Below, one piece after another: positions 56,345 to 64,000 of a stretch of 64,000 nucleotides of DNA. The stretch is taken from positions 1 through 64,000 of the forward strand of contig DATKAJ010000031.1 in the NCBI GenBank assembly GCA_035498175.1. Direction: 5' to 3'. Each line of letters starts with the position of its first letter. Positions within the stretch are counted from its first letter, which is position 1. The notes under the pieces are model-generated. The model was given only the letters and a program-made list of their open reading frames with translations. It was not told where the DNA came from and did not search any database. The DNA comes from JALORV01 sp035498175 (GTDB lineage Bacteria; Pseudomonadota; Gammaproteobacteria; Burkholderiales; Burkholderiaceae_F). The position numbers and the translations under genes were made by a program.

Positions 56345-56995
56345 ATGATCACGCTGGCACTGTCCAAGGGGCGCATCTTCGACGAGTCGCAGCCGTTGCT
56401 TGCCGCGGCTGGTATCGCGCCGCTCGAGGACCCCGAGACCTCGCGCAAGCTGATCATCGGCACCCAGGATCCGCAGTTGCGACTCGTGGTCGTGCGCGCG
56501 TCGGATGTGCCGACCTACGTGCAATACGGCGCGGCCGAGCTCGGCGTCGCTGGCAAGGATGTGCTGCTCGAACACAGCGCTCAATGGGGCGACCGCGGCC
56601 TTTACCAGCCGGTCGATCTGGGCATCGCGCGCTGCCGGCTGTGCGTTGCGGTGCCGGCCGGATTCGACTACACCAGCGCGGTGCGGCGCGGAGCGCGCTT
56701 GCGGGTCGCGACCAAGTACGTGCAGACGGCGCGCGAGCACTTCGCCGCGAAGGGCGTCCACGTCGACCTCATCAAGCTCTATGGTTCTATGGAGCTGGCG
56801 CCGCTGGCGGGTCTGGCCGACGCGATCGTCGACCTGGTGTCGTCCGGCGGCACGCTCAAGGCCAACAATCTGGTCGAGGTGGAAGAAATCGCGGCGATCT
56901 CGTCGCGCCTTATCGTGAACCAGTCAGCGCTCAAGACGCGCCGCAGGGAACTCGCGCCGCTGATCGATCGGATCGAGGCGGCAAGCCGGCGATGA
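56345..56995 (+). CDS. hisG: ATP phosphoribosyltransferase, short form
   Basis: HisG starts histidine synthesis by joining ATP and PRPP. At 216 residues it is the short form without the C-terminal regulatory domain, so by known family logic it needs the HisZ subunit, which is not in this window. It has the PRPP-binding motif near residues 150-170 (VDLVSSGGTLKANNL). The stop overlaps the hisD start. Confidence 0.96.
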   Translation: MITLALSKGRIFDESQPLLAAAGIAPLEDPETSRKLIIGTQDPQLRLVVVRASDVPTYVQYGAAELGVAGKDVLLEHSAQWGDRGLYQPVDLGIARCRLCVAVPAGFDYTSAVRRGARLRVATKYVQTAREHFAAKGVHVDLIKLYGSMELAPLAGLADAIVDLVSSGGTLKANNLVEVEEIAAISSRLIVNQSALKTRRRELAPLIDRIEAASRR

Positions 56996-58314
56996 AGCTG
57001 CGCAGGCTCGACACGCGCGACGCCGGCTTCGAGCGTGAGTTCGGCCGGCTGGTTGCGGTCGACAGCGCGGTGGACCGCTCGATCGAGCGCGCTGCGGAGG
57101 CAATCGTCGACGACGTCCGCGCCCGCGGCGATGCGGCCCTGCTTGAATACACGAACCGCTTCGATCGGACGGCGGCTGCGAGCATCGCGGAGCTCGAGAT
57201 CCCGCGCGATGCGATGCGGGCGGCGTTAGAAGACCTGCCCGCCGCGCAGCGCGAAGCCCTGCAGGTGGCCGCGGACCGGATCCGGGCCTTTCACCGCGAG
57301 CAGCACACGCGCCTGATGCAGGGCCACTGGACGATGACTGAGGAAGACGGGACCGTGACCGGCCAGCGCATCGACCCGCTCGACAGCGTCGGCCTGTACG
57401 TGCCGGGCGGCAAGGCCGCCTATCCCTCTTCGGTGCTGATGAACGCGATTCCGGCGCACGTGGCGGGCGTCGGGCGACTGACGATGGTGGTGCCGACACC
57501 CGGCGGCGAGCGCAATCCGTTGGTGCTGGGCGCAGCGTGGCTCGGCGGGGTGTCGCGCGCCTACGCGGTCGGCGGTGCCCAGGCGGTGGCCGCGCTCGCC
57601 TACGGCACGGACACGATCGCCGCCGTCGACAAGATCGTCGGGCCCGGCAATGCCTACGTCGCGGCGGCGAAGCGACGTGTCTTCGGCGCGGTCGGCATCG
57701 ACATGATCGCGGGGCCGACCGAGATCCTCGTGATCGCGGACGGCACCGCCGATCCGGAATGGGTGGCAATGGACCTGTTTTCGCAGGCTGAGCATGATGA
57801 ACTCGCGCAGGCGCTGCTGCTGAGTCCGGATGCGGGCCTGGTCGACGCGGTCGCCGCGGCAATCGTCCGCCTGCTGCCGGAGCAGCCGCGTCGTGACATC
57901 ATCGCGGCGTCGCTCGCGAACCGCGGCGCGTTGGTCGTGACGCGCGATCTTGAGGAGGCGGTCGCACTCTGCAACCGGGTCGCTCCCGAACACATGGAAA
58001 TCGTCACCGCCGCTGCCGACGCGCTGCTGCCACAGGTGCGGCACGCCGGCGCGATCTTCATCGGCCACTATTCGTCCGAGGCGCTGGGCGACTACTGCGC
58101 CGGGCCCAATCACGTGCTGCCGACGGTGCGCACCGCGCGCTTTTCCTCGCCGCTCGGTGTCTATGATTTCATCAAGCGCTCGAACCTGATCCGTGTGTCG
58201 GCCGCCGGCGCGCGCCGGCTCGGCCCTGTCGCTTCGGTGCTGGCGCGCGGCGAACAACTGACGGCGCACGCCCTTTCGGCCGAGTTGCGCCTCGGCCCTG
58301 ACGGCAAGCCATGA
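56992..58314 (+). CDS. hisD: Histidinol dehydrogenase
   Basis: HisD makes histidine from histidinol in two NAD-dependent steps. I take the ATG at 56992, overlapping hisG (440 residues). Zinc ligands lie in FSQAEHDELAQ and ALGDYCAGPNHVLPT, with a catalytic Glu-His in APEHMEI. Its stop overlaps hisC. Confidence 0.96.
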   Translation: MKLRRLDTRDAGFEREFGRLVAVDSAVDRSIERAAEAIVDDVRARGDAALLEYTNRFDRTAAASIAELEIPRDAMRAALEDLPAAQREALQVAADRIRAFHREQHTRLMQGHWTMTEEDGTVTGQRIDPLDSVGLYVPGGKAAYPSSVLMNAIPAHVAGVGRLTMVVPTPGGERNPLVLGAAWLGGVSRAYAVGGAQAVAALAYGTDTIAAVDKIVGPGNAYVAAAKRRVFGAVGIDMIAGPTEILVIADGTADPEWVAMDLFSQAEHDELAQALLLSPDAGLVDAVAAAIVRLLPEQPRRDIIAASLANRGALVVTRDLEEAVALCNRVAPEHMEIVTAAADALLPQVRHAGAIFIGHYSSEALGDYCAGPNHVLPTVRTARFSSPLGVYDFIKRSNLIRVSAAGARRLGPVASVLARGEQLTAHALSAELRLGPDGKP

Positions 58315-59405
58315 GCAGCCGCATCGGCCAGCGCCCGAACCTCACCGTCCTGCGCGAGGACGTCCGTGCGACCGAGGCCTACGCGGTGCCGAGCGCGGTC
58401 GGGTTCATCAAGCTCGACGCGATGGAGAATCCGTTCGGACTGCCCGACTCCGTGCAGCGCGAACTCGGCGAGCGCCTTGGCAGGCAGCCGCTGAACCGCT
58501 ATCCGATCTCGGACCCGCGCGGTTTCAAGGAGCGGCTCGGCAAGGCGATGGGCCTGCCACTAGGTGCCCGACTGATGCTCGGCAACGGCTCGGACGAGCT
58601 GATCCACCTGGTAATTCAGGCCTGTGCGGGACCCGGCGTGTCGATCCTGTCGCCTTGGCCGAGTTTCTCGATGTACGAGCTGTCCGCGCGGTTCGACGGC
58701 TGCAACTTCGTCGGTGTGCCGCTGCGTGCCGATTTCACGCTCGAACCGAATGCCATCCTCAAGGCGATAGCCGAGCATCGCCCGGCGGTCGTTTTCCTGG
58801 CTTACCCGAATAATCCGACCGGCAACCTTTACGACCGCACCGCGATCGACGCGGTGCTGCGCGCCGCGCCTGGCCTGGTCGTCATCGACGAGGCCTACTT
58901 GCCCTTTGCGCAGGACACCTGGATGCCGCAGCTGCGCAGCTGGCCGAACCTGCTCGTGCTGCGCACGCTGTCCAAGCTCGGTCTCGCCGGGATCCGCCTC
59001 GGCTACCTGGCTGGCGATCCCGAATGGATCGCCGAGATCGAGAAACTGCGTCCGCCGTACAACGTCAATGTGCTGACGCTCGCCGCCGCCGACCTGATGC
59101 TCGAGCACCTGTCGACGCTCGAGTCGCAGGCCGTCATGCTGCGGGCGGAGCGGTCGCGCGTGGCCGCGACACTCGCTGCGATGCGCGGCGTGACCGTGTT
59201 CCCGTCAGCCGCCAACTTCCTCCTGTTCCGCGTGAGCGACCCGGACCGTATCTTCAATGCGCTGAAGGAGCGCGGCATCCTGATCAAGAATGTGTCGAAG
59301 ATGCATCCGCTGCTTGCAGGCTGCCTGCGCACGACGATCGGCACGACGGTGGAAAATGACGCCCTGATGCAGGCACTGCGGACGATCATGGAAGGCATTC
59401 AATGA
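58311..59405 (+). CDS. hisC: Histidinol-phosphate aminotransferase
   Basis: A PLP class-I/II aminotransferase of 364 residues. The PLP lysine is in RTLSKLGLAGIRLGYL, and the NPNNPTGN-type loop reads AYPNNPTGNLYD. It overlaps hisD and hisB by four bases on each side, which marks a tightly coupled run. Confidence 0.95.
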   Translation: MSSRIGQRPNLTVLREDVRATEAYAVPSAVGFIKLDAMENPFGLPDSVQRELGERLGRQPLNRYPISDPRGFKERLGKAMGLPLGARLMLGNGSDELIHLVIQACAGPGVSILSPWPSFSMYELSARFDGCNFVGVPLRADFTLEPNAILKAIAEHRPAVVFLAYPNNPTGNLYDRTAIDAVLRAAPGLVVIDEAYLPFAQDTWMPQLRSWPNLLVLRTLSKLGLAGIRLGYLAGDPEWIAEIEKLRPPYNVNVLTLAAADLMLEHLSTLESQAVMLRAERSRVAATLAAMRGVTVFPSAANFLLFRVSDPDRIFNALKERGILIKNVSKMHPLLAGCLRTTIGTTVENDALMQALRTIMEGIQ

Positions 59406-60007
59406 ATGCATCACCTGGCTTGCGGCGTGTCGCTGTGGAGCGCAACACGAAGGAAACGCAGATCCGGGTCGAGCTCGACCTCGACGGCACGGGAGCCTGC
59501 AGGGTCGCATCCGGAATCGGCTTCTTCGACCACATGCTTGACCAGGTTGCGCGTCACGCCATGCTCGACCTGACGGTCGAGGCGCGGGGCGACCTGCATA
59601 TCGACGGCCATCACACGATCGAGGACATCGGCATCGCTATCGGCCAGGCACTGGCGCGGGCGGTCGGTGACAAGGCGGGCCTGCGCCGCTTCGGCCACGC
59701 TTATGTGCCACTCGACGAGGCGCTTTCGCGGGTGGTCATCGACCTGTCGGGGCGGCCGGGACTCGAATGGAACGTGCCGTTCAAGCGCGCGATGATCGGC
59801 GAGTTCGACGTCGACCTTGCACACGAGTTCTTCCAGGGCTTCGCCAATCACGCGCTGGTCACGCTGCACGTCGACAACCTGCGCGGCGACAACGCCCACC
59901 ATCAATGCGAAACGGTCTTCAAGGCATTCGCCCGCGCGCTGCGCATGGCCGTCGAGCCCGATCCCCGCGCCGCCGGCACGATTCCCTCCACCAAGGGTAC
60001 GCTCTAG
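59402..60007 (+). CDS. hisB: Imidazoleglycerol-phosphate dehydratase
   Basis: HisB dehydrates imidazoleglycerol phosphate. The 201-residue product is the monofunctional form, without the phosphatase domain found in E. coli HisB. Manganese-site motifs GFFDHMLDQVARH, HHTIEDIG and DNAHHQCE are intact. A 115-base gap with two strong hairpins follows, unlike the overlaps upstream. Confidence 0.96.
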   Translation: MNASPGLRRVAVERNTKETQIRVELDLDGTGACRVASGIGFFDHMLDQVARHAMLDLTVEARGDLHIDGHHTIEDIGIAIGQALARAVGDKAGLRRFGHAYVPLDEALSRVVIDLSGRPGLEWNVPFKRAMIGEFDVDLAHEFFQGFANHALVTLHVDNLRGDNAHHQCETVFKAFARALRMAVEPDPRAAGTIPSTKGTL

Positions 60008-60042
60008 GCCGCCTTGAGATGCCAATCTCGTGCAGTTGTACC

Positions 60043-60075
60043 AAGTCGGGCGCACGGCCGCCCGAAGCCCGACTT
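60043..60075 (+). repeat. Inverted repeat in the hisB-hisH gap
   Basis: AAGTCGGGC (60043-60051) and GCCCGACTT (60067-60075) form a perfect 9-bp stem with a 15-base loop. It is the first of two palindromes in a 115-base insert of the otherwise compact his operon. No T-run follows. Confidence 0.55.
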
Positions 60076-60086
60076 CAAACTATTCC

Positions 60087-60131
60087 GTTTCGCATGCACG
60101 CGCGAGCCGAAGGCTCGCGTACATGCGAAAC
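60087..60131 (+). repeat. Long palindrome folding over the hisH start
   Basis: GTTTCGCATG (60087-60096) pairs with CATGCGAAAC (60122-60131), and GCGAGCC (60102-60108) with GGCTCGC (60112-60118). With two more pairs in between (AC/GT) this gives 19 base pairs, one C-A mismatch and a two-base bulge around a GAA loop. The hisH ATG (60123-60125) lies in the right arm, so folding would hide it. Confidence 0.6.
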
Positions 60132-60773
60132 GCCCGCACAGTGATCGCCGTCGTCGACTACGGCATGGGCAACCTTCGCTCGGTTGCGAAGGCGCTCGAG
60201 CATGTCGCACCATCCGAAAGCGTGCGCGTGACCGCCGATCCGGCGCTGGTGAGTGCGGCCGACCGGGTCGTCTTCCCCGGCCAGGGCGCGATGCCGGATT
60301 GCATGCGCTATCTGCGCGAGTCCGGGCTGGAAGACGCGGTACGGCAGGCGGCGGCAACGAGGCCGCTGCTGGCGGTGTGCATCGGCGAGCAGATGCTGTT
60401 CGAGCGCAGCGAAGAGGGCGATACGGCCGGGCTGGGACTCTTCGCCGGCGAGGTCATCCGGTTTCGCGAGGCGGCGATGCGCCGACCCGACGGCTCGCGC
60501 CTCAAGGTCCCGCACATGGGGTGGAATCGTGTGCGCCAGACGCAGCAGCACCCGCTGTGGCAGGGGATCAATGACGTCAGCTGGTTCTATTTCGTCCACA
60601 GCTATTACGTCGTCCCTTCGGATGAACTGCTGAGCGCTGGCGTAGCCGACTACGGTGGTCCCTTTACCTGTGCGGTGGCGCGAGATAATATTTTTGCGAC
60701 ACAGTTTCATCCCGAAAAGAGCGCCGCCGCCGGATTGCGCATTTACGAGAACTTCTGCCGCTGGGCGCCCTAG
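60123..60773 (+). CDS. hisH: Imidazole glycerol phosphate synthase glutaminase HisH
   Basis: HisH supplies ammonia to HisF. The 216-residue class-I amidotransferase has the nucleophile in AVCIGEQMLF and the His-Glu pair in TQFHPEKS. I choose the ATG at 60123; the open frame from 60030 crosses the palindromes. A GTG at 60141 would also fit the family start (VIAVVDYGMGN). No ribosome binding site is visible before either. Confidence 0.94.
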   Translation: MRNARTVIAVVDYGMGNLRSVAKALEHVAPSESVRVTADPALVSAADRVVFPGQGAMPDCMRYLRESGLEDAVRQAAATRPLLAVCIGEQMLFERSEEGDTAGLGLFAGEVIRFREAAMRRPDGSRLKVPHMGWNRVRQTQQHPLWQGINDVSWFYFVHSYYVVPSDELLSAGVADYGGPFTCAVARDNIFATQFHPEKSAAAGLRIYENFCRWAP

Positions 60774-60845
60774 CCCGGCCGCTCTCCGCGCTCACCTATC
60801 GTCCCCTCCCCGTTGCTGTAACCTGCCCCATCCGGGCCTGCCGCA

Positions 60846-61589
60846 ATGCTGCTGATCCCCGCCATCGACCTCAAGGACGGTCATTGCGTCCGCCTGCGTC
60901 AGGGAGACATGACGAAGGACGTGACGGTGTTCTCCGAAGAGCCCGTGGCGATGGCCCGACACTGGCGCGACCAGGGTGCGCGCCGGCTTCACATCGTCGA
61001 TCTGAACGCGGCGCGTTCGGGACGTCCGGTCAACGAAGCAGTGGTCCGCAAGATCGTCAAGGCGGTCGGCGACGAATTGCCGGTCCAGCTGGGCGGCGGA
61101 ATCCGCGACCTCGACACGATCGAGCGCTACATCGACGACGGCGTGAGCTTCGTCGTGATCGGCACCGCGGCGGTCAAGAATCCCGGCTTCCTGCATGACG
61201 CGTGCAGCGCGTTTGCGGGTCACGTCATCGTGGCCCTCGATGCCAAGGGCGGCAAGGTCGCGACCGATGGCTGGAGCAAGCTGACCGGGCATGACGTGAC
61301 GGATCTCGCCAAGAAGTTCGAGGACTACGGGGTCGAGGCGATTCTGTACACCGATATCGGCCGCGACGGCATGATGAACGGCGTCAACCTCGAAGCGACT
61401 CTGGAGCTGGCCCGCCACGTGAAGATCCCGGTGATTGCCAGCGGTGGCGTCGCGACGATGGGCGACATCGACGCGCTGTGCGCCGTCGAGACCGAAGGCG
61501 TAACCGGAGTGATCCTAGGCCGGTCGCTGTACGAAGGCGCGATCGACTTCAAGAGCGCGCAGGAGCGCGCGGACGCCCTGGCGGCCTAA
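60846..61589 (+). CDS. hisA: Phosphoribosylformimino-AICAR-phosphate isomerase HisA
   Basis: HisA isomerises ProFAR to PRFAR in a TIM barrel related to HisF. The 247-residue product has catalytic Asp8 (MLLIPAIDLKDGHCVRL) and the second Asp in YTDIGRDGMMNG. It starts 72 bases after hisH. Confidence 0.96.
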   Translation: MLLIPAIDLKDGHCVRLRQGDMTKDVTVFSEEPVAMARHWRDQGARRLHIVDLNAARSGRPVNEAVVRKIVKAVGDELPVQLGGGIRDLDTIERYIDDGVSFVVIGTAAVKNPGFLHDACSAFAGHVIVALDAKGGKVATDGWSKLTGHDVTDLAKKFEDYGVEAILYTDIGRDGMMNGVNLEATLELARHVKIPVIASGGVATMGDIDALCAVETEGVTGVILGRSLYEGAIDFKSAQERADALAA

Positions 61590-61640
61590 GCGGCGGTGGC
61601 GCGGGCGGCCGGCCGCTATGCTTCGGCCGAGGGCACCAGC

Positions 61641-62414
61641 ATGCTTGCCAAGCGCATCATCCCCTGTCTGGACGTCACCGGCGGCCGCGTAGTGAAGGGC
61701 GTCAATTTCGTCGAACTTCGCGACGCCGGCGATCCGGTGGAGATCGCGCGCCGCTATGACGCCGAAGGTGCGGACGAACTCGCGTTCCTGGACATCACTG
61801 CCTCGTCCGATCAGCGCGACATCATCCTGCACGTGATCGAATCGGTCGCCGAACAGGTGTTCATCCCGCTGACGGTCGGCGGCGGAGTGCGCCGGGTCGA
61901 GGACGTCCGGCGCCTGCTGAACGCTGGTGCCGACAAGGTCTCGATCAACACGGCCGCGGTGCAAGATCCGGCGCTGGTGGCTGCGGCGAGCGACCGCTAC
62001 GGCGCGCAGTGCATCGTGGTGGCGATCGACGCGCGACGTCGCGCCGGCGCCGACCCGGCGGCCGGCTGGGAGGTGTACACGCACGGCGGCCGCACGCCGA
62101 CCGGACTCGATGCGGTCGATTGGGCGCGGCGCGTGACGGAACTCGGCGCCGGCGAGATCCTGCTGACCAGCATGGATCGCGACGGCACGCGCCGGGGCTT
62201 CGACCTCGAGTTGACGCGCGCCGTCGTCGATGCGGTGCCGGTGCCGGTCATTGCCTCCGGCGGAGTTGGAACGTTGCAGCACCTGGCTGAGGGTGTAACG
62301 GTGGCGGGTGCCGATGCCGTACTCGCCGCTTCGATCTTCCACTACGGCGAGTACACCGTGCGTGCGGCCAAGGACTACCTGGCCGCACTCGGCGTGCCGA
62401 TGCGGGTCAATTAA
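61641..62414 (+). CDS. hisF: Imidazole glycerol phosphate synthase cyclase HisF
   Basis: HisF cyclises PRFAR with ammonia from HisH. I take the ATG at 61641 (MLAKRIIPCLDVTGGRVVKG; 257 residues), with GAGGG upstream, over the frame from 61596. Catalytic Asp11 and the second Asp in LLTSMDRDGTRRGF are present. The stop and the hisI start share one base (TAATG). Confidence 0.96.
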   Translation: MLAKRIIPCLDVTGGRVVKGVNFVELRDAGDPVEIARRYDAEGADELAFLDITASSDQRDIILHVIESVAEQVFIPLTVGGGVRRVEDVRRLLNAGADKVSINTAAVQDPALVAAASDRYGAQCIVVAIDARRRAGADPAAGWEVYTHGGRTPTGLDAVDWARRVTELGAGEILLTSMDRDGTRRGFDLELTRAVVDAVPVPVIASGGVGTLQHLAEGVTVAGADAVLAASIFHYGEYTVRAAKDYLAALGVPMRVN

Positions 62415-62821
62415 TGGTGCCGGCTCCCGCAGCGTCGGCGGCATGGCTCGACGAACTGGCGCTCGACGATCATGGCCTCATCCCGGTCATCGCGCAGGAT
62501 CACGTGTCGGGGCGCGTGCTGATGATGGCCTGGGCGAACCGCGATGCCCTGGCGGAAACCGCGGCGACCGGTCGTGCCGTCTACTGGTCGCGGTCGCGCG
62601 GACGGCTATGGCGCAAGGGCGAGGAGTCCGGACATGGTCAGCGCGTGGTCGAGATCCGGCTCGACTGCGATGGCGATGTCGTGCTGTACGCTGTCGAGCA
62701 GGCGGGTGGCATCGCCTGCCACACCGGGCGTGAGAGTTGTTTCTTCCGCCGGCTCGACGACGGCCGCTGGACCACGGTCGATCCGGTACTTTGCGATCCG
62801 GAACTCATCTATCGCAAATGA
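62414..62821 (+). CDS. hisI: Phosphoribosyl-AMP cyclohydrolase
   Basis: HisI opens the adenine ring of PR-AMP. The 135-residue product is the separate cyclohydrolase, not fused to HisE. Metal-binding residues lie in RLDCDGDVVLYAVEQ and GIACHTGRESCFFR. Its stop overlaps the hisE start. Confidence 0.95.
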   Translation: MVPAPAASAAWLDELALDDHGLIPVIAQDHVSGRVLMMAWANRDALAETAATGRAVYWSRSRGRLWRKGEESGHGQRVVEIRLDCDGDVVLYAVEQAGGIACHTGRESCFFRRLDDGRWTTVDPVLCDPELIYRK

Positions 62822-63153
62822 ACGACACCATCCTTAGCGAACTGGCGGCGGTGATCGAGTCGCGCCGCGGCGGCGATCCCGAACGCTCGTACGTCGCGCG
62901 CCTGCTGGCCCAGGGCGGGGACGCGATCCTGAAGAAGATCGGTGAGGAAGCGACCGAGACCGTGATGGCGGCCAAGGACGGCTCGCCCGAGCGCATCATC
63001 GCCGAGACTGCGGATCTCTGGTTTCATTGCCTGATCATGCTGGCCCACTTCCGGCTGGAGCCCGCACTGGTGCTGCAGGAACTGGCGCGGCGCGCTGGCA
63101 CATCGGGAATCGAAGAGAAGGCGGCGCGCAAGGCGCGCGAGCGGGGGAGTTGA
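62818..63153 (+). CDS. hisE: Phosphoribosyl-ATP pyrophosphatase
   Basis: HisE removes pyrophosphate from PR-ATP. I take the ATG at 62818 (111 residues). The MazG-like helical motif GEEATETVMAAK and DLWFHCLIML are intact. It closes the his operon. A small GGGAAC/GTTCCC hairpin (63166-63180) lies before the next gene. Confidence 0.95.
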   Translation: MNDTILSELAAVIESRRGGDPERSYVARLLAQGGDAILKKIGEEATETVMAAKDGSPERIIAETADLWFHCLIMLAHFRLEPALVLQELARRAGTSGIEEKAARKARERGS

Positions 63154-63205
63154 TCCATCCCGGGAGGGAACGCGGTTCCCCGAAACACGTCCAAGGACAG
63201 GGTTG

Positions 63206-63547
63206 ATGAGCGAAAAGTGCCTCTTCTGCCGCATTGCGCGCGGCGAACTGCCGAGCCGCAAGGCCTACGAGGACGAGGAAGTCCTCGCTTTTCACGATAT
63301 CCATCCGGCGGCGCCGGTGCATCTTCTGGTGATACCGAAGCTGCACTTGGACTCGCTGGTCGACGCCCGCCCGGAGCACGAGGCTCTCTTGGGTAAACTG
63401 ATGTCCCTTGCGCCGCGGCTCGCAAAGGAACAAGGCTGCGACAACGGCTTTCGCGTCGTGATCAACAACGGCCCCGACGGCGGGCAAGAGGTCTATCACT
63501 TGCACATGCACATCCTGGGCGGCCCGCGCCCGTGGAAGCGTCTGTAG
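63206..63547 (+). CDS. hinT: HIT-family nucleotide hydrolase (HinT-like)
   Basis: HinT hydrolyses AMP-lysine and related phosphoramidates. The 113-residue product begins CLFCRIARGELPSRKAYED and ends with the histidine triad HLHMHILGGPRPW. I take the ATG at 63206; a TTG one codon earlier is less likely. Location between hisE and tatA is common in betaproteobacteria. Confidence 0.93.
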   Translation: MSEKCLFCRIARGELPSRKAYEDEEVLAFHDIHPAAPVHLLVIPKLHLDSLVDARPEHEALLGKLMSLAPRLAKEQGCDNGFRVVINNGPDGGQEVYHLHMHILGGPRPWKRL

Positions 63548-63556
63548 GAGTTCGCG

Positions 63557-63778
63557 ATGGGATCGTTTTCGATCTGGCACTGGTTGATCGTTCTGCTCGT
63601 CATCATCCTGGTCTTCGGCACCAGCAAGCTGAGGAACGTCGGCAAGGACCTCGGCGGTGCGATCAAGGGGTTCAAGGAAGGCATGAAGGAAGGCGCCGAG
63701 GAGGCGTCGCAAAAGGTCGAGGACGCCAAGCAGGTGACCGGCCACACGATCGACGTCCAGGCCAAAGAGAAGTCCTGA
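63557..63778 (+). CDS. tatA: Twin-arginine translocase subunit TatA
   Basis: TatA multimers form the Tat pore that exports folded proteins such as MsrP. The 73-residue product has an N-terminal membrane helix (about residues 4-20), the FGTSKLRNVGKDLG hinge and an amphipathic helix. It lies nine bases after hinT. A hairpin separates it from tatB. Confidence 0.95.
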   Translation: MGSFSIWHWLIVLLVIILVFGTSKLRNVGKDLGGAIKGFKEGMKEGAEEASQKVEDAKQVTGHTIDVQAKEKS

Positions 63779-63793
63779 TCGCCGCACCTGGCC

Positions 63794-63821
63794 GTGCGCC
63801 CGTCCCGTCCGGGACGCGCAC
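63794..63821 (+). promoter_or_regulatory. Hairpin between tatA and tatB
   Basis: GTGCGC (63794-63799) and GTCCC (63802-63806) pair with GGGAC (63811-63815) and GCGCAC (63816-63821), 11 base pairs with a two-base bulge. The following bases are only mildly T-rich. It could slow transcription or protect tatA mRNA, in keeping with TatA being needed in excess over TatB. Confidence 0.45.
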
Positions 63822-63852
63822 CGATATTGTTCTTCGGACCTGACCGCCGCGG

Positions 63853-64000
63853 ATGTTCGATTTCAGTTTTGGCGAGCTGGCGGTGATCGGCGCCGTCGCA
63901 CTGGTGGTGCTCGGCCCGGAGCGCCTGCCGAAGGTTGCCCGCACGGTTGGCGAATGGGCCGGCAAGGCGCAGCGCTACGTCAGCCAGGTCAAGGCCGACA
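63853..64000 (+). CDS. tatB: Sec-independent translocase subunit TatB, truncated by the window end
   Basis: TatB with TatC recognises twin-arginine signals. Only 49 codons are visible. They encode the membrane helix MFDFSFGELAVIGAVALVVLG and the conserved GPERLPKVARTVG hinge. The short distance to tatA supports a tatABC operon continuing beyond the window. Confidence 0.93.
   Translation, partial: MFDFSFGELAVIGAVALVVLGPERLPKVARTVGEWAGKAQRYVSQVKAD

Noticed and set aside
55001..56761. Minus-strand open frame of 586 codons opposite murA and hisG
   Set aside because: Antisense shadow; both sense genes have intact catalytic motifs.
60655..60855. Small plus-strand frame across the hisH end
   Set aside because: It lies in another frame inside hisH and lacks a ribosome binding site.

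Overview
The window is GC-rich chromosomal housekeeping DNA from a betaproteobacterium. The gene order fits Burkholderiales or a close relative: a ribosomal supercluster, then hemB, engB and a cytochrome c, then lysA, cyaY, and mrcA divergent from pilMNOPQ, followed by aroK-aroB-dgt, gltBD, mlaFEDACB, ibaG-murA, the his operon and tatAB. The species cannot be named from sequence alone. I see no rRNA, tRNA, CRISPR array, prophage or intact insertion sequence.

Layout. 1-16172: tuf, then the S10, spc and alpha ribosomal operons in standard order with secY, infA and rpoA, closed by a strong intrinsic terminator at 16210-16233. The gaps inside this block are structured. There are promoter-like sites before rplC and at the rpsQ/rplN boundary, nested hairpins before rplN, and a hairpin plus an intrinsic terminator between rpsK and rpsD. 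16247-18745: a NodIJ-type ABC exporter, cutA and hslR, coupled by overlapping stop/start codons. 18751-23521: corA, hemB, engB and guaC on the minus strand, with a cytochrome c4-like gene on plus. 23657-26767: the msrPQ methionine sulfoxide repair pair, whose 3' end overlaps the convergent lysA, with lptM behind lysA. 26786-36882: cyaY, then mrcA divergent from pilMNOPQ, whose operon carries an extra Ig-like lipoprotein gene. 36967-40475: aroK, aroB, dgt and a RAYT-like transposase relative with a degraded HUH motif, followed by a REP-like palindrome. 40679-48497: glutamate synthase gltBD, a hotdog thioesterase and an orphan amino-acid-binding protein. 48737-54873: the complete Mla lipid-transport set with mlaA inside the operon, a second ABC-2 exporter and ibaG. 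54986-63153: murA and hisG-D-C-B-H-A-F-I-E. 63206-64000: a HIT protein, tatA and the start of tatB, cut by the window edge.

The genes cover translation and protein export (ribosome, SecY, Tat), envelope building (PBP1A, MurA, Mla, LptM), type IV pili, nitrogen and amino-acid synthesis (GltBD, LysA, AroKB, His), haem and iron-sulfur metabolism (HemB, CyaY, IbaG) and nucleotide balance (GuaC, Dgt).

I found no clearly new defence or metabolic system. The most unusual items are the Ig-like lipoprotein with a calcium-loop motif in the pil operon, the domesticated-looking RAYT with its palindrome, the attenuator-like leader of rpsD, the structured rplN leader, an orphan plus-strand terminator beside hemB that may end a small RNA, and a palindromic insert that folds over the hisH start codon.
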